NCBI RefSeq assembly: GCF_027359925.1
Contig: NZ_CP114767.1
Span: forward strand, 1,984,001 to 2,048,000
Source of the DNA: Hymenobacter canadensis
Lineage (GTDB): Bacteria; Bacteroidota; Bacteroidia; Cytophagales; Hymenobacteraceae
DNA length: 64,000 bases
Direction: 5' to 3'
The notes beneath the pieces are model-generated. The model saw nothing but the letters and a program-made list of their open reading frames with translations, was not told the DNA's origin and ran no database searches. A program made the translations under genes and the position numbers. Positions 34,511-42,008 of the stretch are shown in pieces. The first letter of the stretch is position 1. The number at the start of each line of letters is the position of its first letter.

Positions 34511-35429
34511 TGCCTGGCGACCCAGGCGCGCGGCGGAACTTGGCGCGCTGCTTCTATTGCCGGTGCTGGCCGCGGCCCAACCGGCCGCCACGCCGCCGCA
34601 GGGCCGTTTTTTGCGGCCTGGCACCCGCGTGGGCGAGATTGTGGAGTACGAGCTCAGTTACCGCCATGCCCCGGGCCTGAACGTCATCTTTCCCGACTCC
34701 ACAGCCGATTATACGCCGTTCGAGTTTGTAGGCAAAACTTACCAGCCCACCCGCACTCGCCAGGGCGTCAGCCTCGACCAGACCACCTACCGCCTGCGCA
34801 CCTTCGACCTGGCGCCGGTGCAGGCACTGCAGCTGCCCGTCACGATTCTGCGGGGCCGCGACACGCTCACGCTGCCCAGCACCCGCGCCACTGTGCAGCT
34901 GCGGCGGGTGGTGCCGCCGCCGCCGGCCGGCGTTACGCCGGCTCTGCGCCAGGCCACGGCGCTGCTGCCCGTGGAGCCGGCCTTCAACTACCCCTACTGG
35001 CTGGCTGGCGCGGGCGTGCTGCTGCTGCTGCTGGGCGGGGTGGCCCTCACGTTTGGGCGGCGCTGGCGGCAGCGGTACCAGCTGTATAAGCTGCGCAAAA
35101 ACCACGTGTACTTTCTGGCGCAATACGCCCGGCACGTGGAGCGCTTCACGCTGAGCCGCTCGCTCACGAACATGGAGCGGGCCATCACGCTCTGGAAAAA
35201 CTACCTCACCAACCTCGAAAACAACACCATCAACAGCCTCACCACCCGCGAAATAGTGGCGCACTACCAGAACGACGCCGATGTGCGCCTGGCCCTGCGC
35301 CTCGCCGACCGGGTCATCTACGGCAACCAGTTCTCGGAAGACGACACTGAAACCGACCTCGCCTTCGACCTGCTCCGCACCTTCGCCGACCGCCGCTTCG
35401 AGCTGGTACGGCAGCAGGTGGACAAGTAG
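34503..35429 (+). CDS. Membrane-anchored Bat-locus protein
   Basis: The 308-residue protein starts at a GTG that overlaps the DUF58 stop. It has a signal peptide (ALLLLPVLAAAQ), an extracytoplasmic domain of about 140 residues, one membrane segment at about 162-182 (WLAGAGVLLLLLGGVALTF) and a helical cytoplasmic tail. The layout matches the linker protein found between DUF58 and VWA genes in Bacteroidota Bat operons; I cannot assign a more exact name. Confidence 0.8.
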   Translation: MRSAWRPRRAAELGALLLLPVLAAAQPAATPPQGRFLRPGTRVGEIVEYELSYRHAPGLNVIFPDSTADYTPFEFVGKTYQPTRTRQGVSLDQTTYRLRTFDLAPVQALQLPVTILRGRDTLTLPSTRATVQLRRVVPPPPAGVTPALRQATALLPVEPAFNYPYWLAGAGVLLLLLGGVALTFGRRWRQRYQLYKLRKNHVYFLAQYARHVERFTLSRSLTNMERAITLWKNYLTNLENNTINSLTTREIVAHYQNDADVRLALRLADRVIYGNQFSEDDTETDLAFDLLRTFADRRFELVRQQVDK

Positions 35430-35471
35430 CCACAGCCCCATTCATTATAGCAGGCAGCGCCAGCCAGCCGC

Positions 35472-35479
35472 TACCTTTG
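35472..35479 (+). promoter_or_regulatory. Promoter -7 element upstream of the VWA gene
   Basis: TACCTTTG lies 41 nt before the GTG start of the VWA gene, which suggests an extra promoter inside the Bat-type operon. Confidence 0.5.
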
Positions 35480-35520
35480 CTCCCTCATAACCTCATCACC
35501 ACATCATCTAGTCCCCAACC

Positions 35521-36570
35521 GTGCAGCAACTCTGGCAACAGCTTTTCGGGCCGATAGTGGATAGCCTGCGCTATGCCACGCTGGCCAGCTATGCCTGGGA
35601 GCAGCCACGGCTGCTGCTGCTGATCGGGGCTATTCCGCTGCTGTTTGTGGGGCGCTGGCTGCTGGCGTACCGGCGGCGCAGCAAGCTGGGTGTGGCCTTC
35701 GTGAAGGGCGAGGTACGCCGCGACTGGAGCGCCGTGCTGCGCTTTCTGCCCGATGTGGTGCTGGCCCTCAGCCTGGCGTTTGCGGTAATGGCCCTGGCCC
35801 GCCCCCAACGCACCGACGAGCGGGTGGTGCAGAACGGCGAGGGCATCGATGTGCTGCTGGTGCTCGACGTGTCGGGCTCGATGGAGCTTGGCGACCTGAA
35901 GCCCAACCGCCTGGAAGCCGCCAAGCGCGTAGCGCTGGAGTTCGTGGATGGGCGCCAAGGCGACCGGCTGGGGCTGGTGGTATTTGCCGGCGACGCCTAC
36001 TCGCTGGCGCCGCTCACCACCGACTATGAGCTGCTGCGCGAAAGCCTGAGCGGCCTGCGGCTGGGCATGATTCCCAACGACGGCACGGCCATCGGCACGG
36101 CGCTGGGCGTGGCTACCAACCGCCTGCGCACCTCCCGCAGCCGCACCCGCGTGTGCATCCTGCTTTCGGATGGCGAAAACACGGCCGGCAGCCTCGACCC
36201 GCTGACGGCCGCCCGGCTGGCCCACGCCTACGGCCTCAAAATCTACACCATCGGCCTCGGCCAGGACGGCACCGTGCCCTTCGGCCGCGACGAGCTGGGC
36301 CGCCCCCGCTACGTGGAAACCCGCCTCGACGAAACCACCATGCGCCAGATTGCGCAGGCCGGCGAGGGCCAGTTTTTCCGAGCCACCGACAACGCCGCGC
36401 TCCGCCAGATTTTCCAGCGCATCAACCAGTATGAGAAGTCGGAAATCAAGCAGACCCGCTTCCGCAACACCAAGGACTACTACCGCCTCTATTTGTGGTG
36501 GTCGTTGGGGTTCTGGCTACTGTGGTTGGGGCTGAAAAACACGTTTCTGGCTAATTCGCTGGAAGATTAG
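35521..36570 (+). CDS. batA: BatA-like VWA-domain membrane protein
   Basis: The 349-residue protein starts at a GTG, has two N-terminal membrane segments, a VWA domain with the metal-ion site LVLDVSGSMELGD (DxSxS), GTAIGTALGVATNRL and ILLSDGENTAGS, and a C-terminal membrane segment (LWWSLGFWLLWLGL). This is the BatA plan. BatB, BatC and BatD do not follow: a terminator-like hairpin and a palindrome come next. The locus thus looks like a shortened Bat operon. Confidence 0.88.
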   Translation: MQQLWQQLFGPIVDSLRYATLASYAWEQPRLLLLIGAIPLLFVGRWLLAYRRRSKLGVAFVKGEVRRDWSAVLRFLPDVVLALSLAFAVMALARPQRTDERVVQNGEGIDVLLVLDVSGSMELGDLKPNRLEAAKRVALEFVDGRQGDRLGLVVFAGDAYSLAPLTTDYELLRESLSGLRLGMIPNDGTAIGTALGVATNRLRTSRSRTRVCILLSDGENTAGSLDPLTAARLAHAYGLKIYTIGLGQDGTVPFGRDELGRPRYVETRLDETTMRQIAQAGEGQFFRATDNAALRQIFQRINQYEKSEIKQTRFRNTKDYYRLYLWWSLGFWLLWLGLKNTFLANSLED

Positions 36571-36611
36571 GCCGCCGCTGCCGCCAGAGTAGGCGGCGGG
36601 TGGCGGCTTTT
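36571..36611 (+). terminator. Terminator after the VWA gene
   Basis: GCCGCCGCTGCCGCC (36571-36585) pairs with GGCGGCGGGTGGCGGC (36592-36607) and TTTT follows directly. Confidence 0.65.
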
Positions 36612-36879
36612 GCTGGAATTTTCTTCTACCCTCATAGATGATTCTGCTCTGGCCGGGTTTATGAAAAAACTCGCCACGCACTCCGCAATATTCGCAGCTG
36701 TTTGAGTTAGCAATAAACGCGGTAGAGACGCAATATTTTGCGTCTTGTTGTTGAACGACTGACGCGAGGTTGTGGTCAAACAACATCAGCAACGACGAGA
36801 CGCAAAATATTGCGTCTCTACACTGTTCTACTGATTATCCAGGATAAACTCAACCCGCCCCCTAAACCTCCCCTACTCT
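36612..36879. other. Gene-free stretch upstream of the YggS-like gene
   Basis: Together with the terminator this makes a gap of 309 nt. Besides the palindrome at 36721-36824 I see no gene and no clear promoter. Confidence 0.6.
36721..36824. repeat. GTAGAGACGC palindrome, double copy
   Basis: GGTAGAGACGCAATATTTTG... (36721-36753) and its reverse complement (36781-36824) face each other. Each arm is itself a hairpin (GAGACGCAATA/TTTGCGTCTC). The right arm reappears, in reverse orientation, at 63934-63974. Confidence 0.85.
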
Positions 36880-37551
36880 GTGATTCAGGAAAACCTCCAC
36901 TTCTTTCAGCAGCAGCTGGCCGGCACCAACTGCCGCCTCGTCACGGTCACGAAAACTCACCCCGTAGAAAAGCTGCAGCAGGCCTACGACGCCGGCGCCC
37001 GCCTGTTCGGCGAAAACAAGGTGCAGGAAATGGCCGCCAAGCAGCCCGAGCTACCCGCCGACATCGAGTGGCACCTCATCGGGCACCTGCAGACCAATAA
37101 GGTGAAATACATTGCCCCATTCGTGCACACCATTCAGAGCGTGGATAGCCTGAAGCTGCTGCTGGAAATGGAGAAGCAGGCCGCCAAGCACAACCGCGTT
37201 ATCCGGGGGCTGCTCCAGTTCCATATTGCCGCCGAAGACACCAAAACCGGCCTCACCCTGCCCGAAGCCGAGGAAATCCTGCAGTCGGAGGACTTCCGGG
37301 CGCTGCACCACGTACGCCTGACCGGCGTGATGGCCATTGCCACCAACACGCCCGATGAAGCCCAGCTGCGCCAGGAATTCCAGTTGCTGCGCGGCTACTT
37401 CGAGCAGCTCAAAGCCCGCTACTTTGCCTCCGACGACGAGTTTCGCGAGATTTCCATGGGCATGAGTTCCGACTACCGCCTGGCCATCGAAGAAGGCAGC
37501 ACGCTCATTCGGGTGGGCAGCGCTATTTTTGGCGCCCGGAGCTACCAGTAG
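36880..37551 (+). CDS. yggS: YggS/PLPBP-family pyridoxal-phosphate homeostasis protein
   Basis: The 223-residue protein starts at a GTG and matches the YggS family: LVTVTKTHPVEKLQQAY with PLP lysine K25, LFGENKVQEM, WHLIGHLQTNKVK and the C-terminal MGMSSDYRLAIEEGST. It keeps pyridoxal phosphate and amino-acid pools balanced and has no known catalytic role. The length is normal. Confidence 0.94.
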   Translation: MIQENLHFFQQQLAGTNCRLVTVTKTHPVEKLQQAYDAGARLFGENKVQEMAAKQPELPADIEWHLIGHLQTNKVKYIAPFVHTIQSVDSLKLLLEMEKQAAKHNRVIRGLLQFHIAAEDTKTGLTLPEAEEILQSEDFRALHHVRLTGVMAIATNTPDEAQLRQEFQLLRGYFEQLKARYFASDDEFREISMGMSSDYRLAIEEGSTLIRVGSAIFGARSYQ

Positions 37552-37573
37552 CTCGTCTTCGCCTGATGGGTTA

Positions 37574-37670
37574 CGGTCATGCTGAGCTTGCCGAAGCATC
37601 TCGCGTGCTGACCACAGATTAGCAACTCGACATCAGCACGCAAGATGCTTCGTCAAGCTCAGCATGACGT
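37574..37670. repeat. GTCATGCTGAGCTTG palindrome
   Basis: Arms 37574-37611 and 37633-37670 are reverse complements with about three mismatches. The arm contains TCATGCTGAGCTTG and ATCTCGCGTGCTGA, shared with 55874-55982 and 32628-32728 respectively. Confidence 0.9.
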
Positions 37671-37701
37671 TCAACGAATTAACCATTCCATATTCCCTTA
37701 G

Positions 37702-38079
37702 ATGACTGCCAAACTCATTCTGCAAATCGCGGCCCTGCTGGGCGCACTGGGCGTTGCCATCGGCGCGTTCGGGGCGCACGGCCTGCGGGCCATGCTGGAG
37801 GCGTCCGGCCGCTTCGACACGTTTGAAACCGCCGTGCGCTACCAGTTTTACCACACGCTAGCGTTGCTGGCCGTGGGTGTGCTGCTGCACGCCCGCCCAG
37901 AGCTGCGGCTGCTGGGCACCGCCGCCTGGCTCTGGACCAGCGGCGTCATCGTGTTCAGCGGCTCGCTTTATCTGCTGTGCTTCACGGGCATCACCAAGCT
38001 GGGCGCCGTGGCCCCCATCGGGGGCCTGCTGCTGATTGCGGGCTGGATTGCGCTGCTGCTGGCCGCCCGGCAGGCCTAG
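37702..38079 (+). CDS. DUF423 membrane protein
   Basis: The 125-residue protein has four membrane segments and the DUF423 signature LGALGVAIGAFGAHGLRAML near the N-terminus, with FYHTLALLAVG and FSGSLYLLCFTG following. This is the YgdD/YwdK family of inner-membrane proteins of unknown function. It converges on the DUF1573 gene with a shared terminator between them. Confidence 0.92.
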   Translation: MTAKLILQIAALLGALGVAIGAFGAHGLRAMLEASGRFDTFETAVRYQFYHTLALLAVGVLLHARPELRLLGTAAWLWTSGVIVFSGSLYLLCFTGITKLGAVAPIGGLLLIAGWIALLLAARQA

Positions 38080-38101
38080 CAGCCCAATGCTGAAACCACA
38101 T

Positions 38102-38138
38102 AGAAAAGGCGGCCCGCACGATGCGGGCCGCCTTTTCT
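38102..38138. terminator. Bidirectional terminator between DUF423 and DUF1573 genes
   Basis: AGAAAAGGCGGCCCGCA (38102-38118) and 38122-38138 are exact reverse complements around CGA, with A and T runs at the ends, so the hairpin works for both converging genes. Confidence 0.92.
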
Positions 38139-38161
38139 GTGGCTGGTACTGCCGGAAAGCC

Positions 38162-38680
38162 TTACGACTTCTTGGCTTTCACTTTCAGCTTGTTATCGTC
38201 GGATTTCATCTTGGCCTTGTCGCTCAGATCGGCCGATTCCACTTTCTCGCTGGTCATGGCGGTGGCTTCCTTCACCTCGCCTACCACCGACACCATGGCG
38301 TTGCCGTTGGCCGAGTTCGACTCGATGGTCAGCACCTTGTTCTGGATACCCATCTTGCCGGCCGTGTTGAAGTTGGCGGTGATGGTGCCGCTCTTACCGG
38401 GCATCACGGGCTCCTTGGTCCACTCCGGCGTGGTGCAGCCGCAGCTTACGCCGATGTTGGAAATCACCAGCGGCTGGGTGCCGACGTTCTTAAATTTGAA
38501 AACGTGCTTCACCACCTCACCTTGCTTGGCGCTGCCGAAGTCGTACTTCATTTCTTCGAACTGAATTTGCGGGCCAGCTACTTTGGTCTGCGCATTGGCG
38601 GGCTTCACGGAAGCCGATTGGGCCTGGGCGGCAAAGCCAGCGCAAGCCAGCGACAGTGCCAGTACAAGTGCTTTTTTCAT
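38162..38680 (-). CDS. Secreted DUF1573 protein
   Basis: The 172-residue protein has a signal peptide (LACAGFAAQAQ) and one DUF1573 beta-sandwich: FEEMKYDFGSAKQGEVVKHVFKFKN, then VISNIGVSCGCTTPEW, the usual conserved cysteine segment. A Lys/Asp-rich tail follows. The domain is very common in Bacteroidota and resembles immunoglobulin-like ASPM/SPD-2 folds, with no known reaction. It has a textbook promoter directly upstream. Confidence 0.92.
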   Translation of the reverse strand: MKKALVLALSLACAGFAAQAQSASVKPANAQTKVAGPQIQFEEMKYDFGSAKQGEVVKHVFKFKNVGTQPLVISNIGVSCGCTTPEWTKEPVMPGKSGTITANFNTAGKMGIQNKVLTIESNSANGNAMVSVVGEVKEATAMTSEKVESADLSDKAKMKSDDNKLKVKAKKS

Positions 38681-38711
38681 GATTGCTACTTCGTTAGGGT
38701 GTTGATGGAAA

Positions 38712-38741
38712 CAAAAATACACGTTTTGACGGGCGGGGCAA
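38712..38741 (-). promoter_or_regulatory. Promoter of the DUF1573 gene
   Basis: On the minus strand TTG (38741-38739), exactly 19 nt, then TATTTTTG (38719-38712) match the Bacteroidota consensus in both elements and spacing. The start codon lies 32 nt beyond. Confidence 0.7.
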
Positions 38742-38825
38742 GTTGAGTGCCAGTTTTCTACTTTCCGGGTGAAGCCTGCATGAAGACAGACACAGCGCCC
38801 GGCCCGCACGTTCCGCCGGCCCCGC

Positions 38826-38864
38826 CTAAAACAACAACAGGACGAGCAAAAGCTCGTCCTGTTG
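38826..38864 (-). terminator. Terminator of the secreted-protein gene 38963-39625
   Basis: CAACAGGACGAGC (38835-38847) pairs perfectly with 38852-38864 around AAAA. Read on the minus strand it is followed by TTGTTTTA, so it fits the gene that ends at 38963. Confidence 0.75.
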
Positions 38865-38962
38865 CAGGAAGTAATCATACCGATAGCGCACGTAAGACTG
38901 GCAACGGGTTTACGATAGCCGATTTGCAAGTAATTATTTATCAATAGGTAACCTGTTAATGC

Positions 38963-39625
38963 TTATCCCTTGAACTCCCTGGAGTACGGAAACTGGCGCG
39001 ACGCCTTGCGCATGATGGTCGTCACGATGGTATTGGTGTCGCTGCCGAAGCCGCGCGTGAGGCTCTTGTCGTACTTCCACAGCAGCTCGCCCGATTTGCC
39101 GTCGTGGATGTTGATGAGCAGCTTGCCCGTGTTGGTGGGGCCGCTCATACCTACTGCCAGGCTCAGGGCAATAGCCGCGCCGTTGGACATGGGCTGGGTG
39201 CTGGCAAACGTGCCGGAAATGATACCATCGACGCCCAGCAACAGCGCCAGCTGCTCCGGCGTCTGGGTAGCCAGTTGCTCGGGCGAGAGGCCGCTTTGGG
39301 CCAGCAGGGCATTGGTGCGGGTGGGGTCCTGCACGTCAACGGTCAGGTCATTGGACGATTTCTGCTTCAGGAAATATGAGTGTAGCGCCTGCTGCACGTC
39401 CAGGCCTTCGCGCTGCTCCAGCCGGGCCACGCCCTCGGGGCCGCCGTTTTTGGCCACTTCCTGCGGCCGCAGCTGCAGCTTCACCACGAAGGGCAGAATG
39501 GCCAGCGTCTTGTGGCTCTGGGCCAGCATTTTGAAATTATTGTTGGTATAGATTTCGCGGGTCTGGGCCTGCGTGGCCAGCGGCGCTATTGCCAACAGGA
39601 GCAGGAAGAGTAGCAGCTTTTTCAT
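38963..39625 (-). CDS. Secreted protein of unknown function with a CsgG-like pattern
   Basis: The 220-residue protein has a signal peptide (LLLFLLLLAIAPLATQAQ). It contains KTLAILPFVVKLQLRP, a middle region on the order of GVDGIISGTFAST and a final segment TGKLLINIHDGKSGELLWKYDKSL. This succession (ILPF, GVDGIISG, dynamic subunit exposed as an IxDGKSGELLW strand) is seen in proteins of the CsgG/GNA1162 type. The assignment is tentative and the role unknown. Confidence 0.75.
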   Translation of the reverse strand: MKKLLLFLLLLAIAPLATQAQTREIYTNNNFKMLAQSHKTLAILPFVVKLQLRPQEVAKNGGPEGVARLEQREGLDVQQALHSYFLKQKSSNDLTVDVQDPTRTNALLAQSGLSPEQLATQTPEQLALLLGVDGIISGTFASTQPMSNGAAIALSLAVGMSGPTNTGKLLINIHDGKSGELLWKYDKSLTRGFGSDTNTIVTTIMRKASRQFPYSREFKG

Positions 39626-39758
39626 AACAGCAGAGTGGAAAGGAAGGAGAGAGAAATAGCAGCTCGCGAAGCCTGAATGTCACATTACCAACATCGTGCC
39701 ACAAAAATCCTAATTACTGAACTTTTCTCTCCCTTATTCCGTTCGCCGCCGCCCTTAC

Positions 39759-41183
39759 TTACTCTTCGATCTTGTCACCCAGGAGCTTAGGGTTGAAATT
39801 GAGCAGGAATAATTTTTCCGAAGCACGCGTGACGGCCGTGTAGAGCCAGCGCGCAAACTCCGAGTTCACCATATCCTCTTTCAGAAAGCCGTGGTCGACG
39901 AACACGGCCTGCCACTGGCCGCCCTGCGCCTTATGGCAGGTGAGGGCGTAGGCAAACTTCACCTGCAGCGCGTTCAGAAACGGGTCTTTGCGCAGCGCGG
40001 CGGTCTTGTCCTTCTTGGTGGTGAGGTGGTCGTAGTCCTTGCCCACTGCCTCGTAGAGCTCCTTGCTCCGGTCGGCGGGCAGGGCGGGGCTTTCGGTGTG
40101 CAGCGTGTCGAGCAGCAGCTTAATTTCCATATCCGGCTCGTCGGGGTAGTCCACGAGCCGCACGCGGGCATCGGCGAAGCGGAAGCCGAACTCCTCGGTG
40201 AGGCGGATGATTTTCACCACCTGCACGAAGTCGCCGTTGGCCAGGAAGCCCATTTCCGAGTCTTTGGGCAGCCAGTAGTAGTTGTTGCGCACCACCATCA
40301 GGTAGTCGCCGCTCTCAATTTCATCCTCGGCCTCAAACAGCACCCGCCGGATCATCTGGTTGTACTGGTTGGCGTTCTTGTTGGAGCGGCAGATGATGGT
40401 GGTGTTTTCGTGCCCGAAGTTCTTGTAGGCCCAGCGCAGGCCGTCTTCCAGCTTGTCGCCGCCCATCTGAAACAGGTCGGGGTAGCCGCGGGTATGGAAC
40501 TGGATGTTGGGCTTTTCCTCGCGCAGCTCTTCCCGCAGCACGGTGGCGTTCATCAGAATCCCCGACTGCTCGGCCTGGCGCATCACCTGGCGCAGCTCCA
40601 CCCCGTCCACGGTGGCGCGGAAGCGGTGGCGCAGCAGGTCGGGGTCGAGGGCGGGGCTGAGCAGCTGGCCTACGGGCGGCAGCTGGGCCGTGTCGCCGAT
40701 GAGCAGCAGGCGGTTGGAGGGCTTCTCGAATACGTAGTTGAGCAGGTCGTCGAGCAGGCCGGTTTCGCCGAACGACTTCTCGTCGGAAATCATGGAGGCT
40801 TCATCCACGATGAACAGCGTGTCCTGGGCGCGGTTGGGCTGCCGCTGGAACGACAGGCTTTGGCTGGGCGTGCCGCTGGTCTGGCGGTAGATTTTCTTGT
40901 GGATGGTGCTGGCCGGCACGCCCGCATAGCCGCTCATCACCTTGGCGGCGCGGCCGGTGGGGGCCATCAGCACGTATTTGCGGCCCAGCTTGTGCAGCCA
41001 TTGTACCAGGGCACTCACCACGGTGGTTTTGCCGGTACCGGCGTAGCCGCGCAATACAAACGCCTTGCGGCCCGGCAGCTCGTCCTTCAGAAACACATCC
41101 AGCTTCTGAAACAGCTTGGCCTGGTCCTGCGTGGGTTCGTAGGGGAAATAGTCGCGGACGGAAGGGGTTCTTACGGAGAGCAT
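39759..41183 (-). CDS. RecD-like ATP-dependent DNA helicase
   Basis: The 474-residue protein is a superfamily 1 helicase: Walker A GYAGTGKTTVVSAL, Walker B FIVDEASMI, LLIGDTAQLPPVGQ (motif III), and the C-terminal TCHKAQGGQWQAVFVD and LYTAVTRASEKLFLL (motifs V and VI). It is shorter than RecD2 and close to the RecD/Dda-type helicases of Bacteroidota, which probably act 5' to 3' in DNA repair. The first 18 codons are part of a 54-bp sequence repeated at 41865-41918. Confidence 0.92.
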   Translation of the reverse strand: MLSVRTPSVRDYFPYEPTQDQAKLFQKLDVFLKDELPGRKAFVLRGYAGTGKTTVVSALVQWLHKLGRKYVLMAPTGRAAKVMSGYAGVPASTIHKKIYRQTSGTPSQSLSFQRQPNRAQDTLFIVDEASMISDEKSFGETGLLDDLLNYVFEKPSNRLLLIGDTAQLPPVGQLLSPALDPDLLRHRFRATVDGVELRQVMRQAEQSGILMNATVLREELREEKPNIQFHTRGYPDLFQMGGDKLEDGLRWAYKNFGHENTTIICRSNKNANQYNQMIRRVLFEAEDEIESGDYLMVVRNNYYWLPKDSEMGFLANGDFVQVVKIIRLTEEFGFRFADARVRLVDYPDEPDMEIKLLLDTLHTESPALPADRSKELYEAVGKDYDHLTTKKDKTAALRKDPFLNALQVKFAYALTCHKAQGGQWQAVFVDHGFLKEDMVNSEFARWLYTAVTRASEKLFLLNFNPKLLGDKIEE

Positions 41184-41184
41184 G
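41131..41184. repeat. 54-bp direct repeat, copy 1 (start of the helicase gene)
   Basis: The stretch covers the start codon and first 17 codons of the helicase gene and recurs at 41865-41918 with two substitutions. Confidence 0.92.
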
Positions 41185-41205
41185 AGGGGTCAGAATGGAA
41201 AATCT

Positions 41206-41739
41206 TCAGGTAACTTGATAAACATGGTGGCAAAAGATATTCATCCCTTGCGTCAGCACTTTAGCTATAAATTTTCGCTCGTCTTTATTCCAAGTCGGAT
41301 GGTAAGCTGACGTGCCGGGCGGGGCCAACAGCATCCCCGTGCTAGTACCGAAAAAGAGCTTGTCGTATATTCTTCCTCGCCAAGCTTTTCTTTTACTGCC
41401 GCGCTGTCCGGCAAACCGCCGGCCAGTGCCTTCTGCGGCATCTACAAAAAAATTCCACGCCACTAGACACGCCTCACAATCGATAGGTTTTCGGGTGTCC
41501 TTCAACCACCGTTTAGTCACATCAAGATTTTGAGGTGCTGGGCCCTCCTCTTCCAATGAAATTTCTTGCTGCTGAGCAAATATCCTAGCGTTACTTTCAG
41601 TTTCAAATACCGGTATCCGCCCATCATTAGCCGTCCAGGCAGCGTCAGTCACGTCGCTGGTCCACCATAGAAAATAGCGGTCCTGCCCGTCGAGCCGGTA
41701 CCAAGCAACGTAAAACTTCTTTTTTTCCTGCTCAGCCAT
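41206..41739 (-). CDS. Hypothetical protein on a repeat-bounded module
   Basis: The 177-residue protein is soluble and rich in aromatic residues (FYVAWYRLDGQDRYFLWWTSD, in part). A CEAC pair (PIDCEACLVAWNFF) and a basic stretch (RGSKRKAWRGRIYDKLFFG) are the only notable features. I do not recognise the family. Codon use is richer in A and T than in the neighbours. It lies between two 54-bp direct repeats derived from the helicase start, so it is probably a recent insertion that sits between the helicase and its former promoter. Confidence 0.7.
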   Translation of the reverse strand: MAEQEKKKFYVAWYRLDGQDRYFLWWTSDVTDAAWTANDGRIPVFETESNARIFAQQQEISLEEEGPAPQNLDVTKRWLKDTRKPIDCEACLVAWNFFVDAAEGTGRRFAGQRGSKRKAWRGRIYDKLFFGTSTGMLLAPPGTSAYHPTWNKDERKFIAKVLTQGMNIFCHHVYQVT

Positions 41740-41864
41740 ATTGTAATGTGGCTCAGTCGCGGCCATTGTTGCCGAGACTTAAGACACCAATTTTTCTCTC
41801 TGTTGCTTAGCGCGATATTTAGTACCCTGATAACACTACCCGCAGCGTTGCCAATCGGTAATGT

Positions 41865-41918
41865 GTGGGTTCGTAGGGAAAATAGTCGCGGACGGAAGGG
41901 GTTCTTACGGAGGGCATG
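41865..41918. repeat. 54-bp direct repeat, copy 2 (decapitated helicase start)
   Basis: It matches 41131-41184 at 52 of 54 positions. On the minus strand it still encodes a helicase-like start, MPSVRTPSVRDYFPYEPT, which then runs into unrelated sequence. Confidence 0.92.
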
Positions 41919-42008
41919 GGCAGGGTGTATTCGGGCAACAAAGCTACACCCGTTTCAGGTCCCTGCCGCACCGGTTTCGGCATTGGAAAACCCCGCCCAA
42001 CCGGCAGC

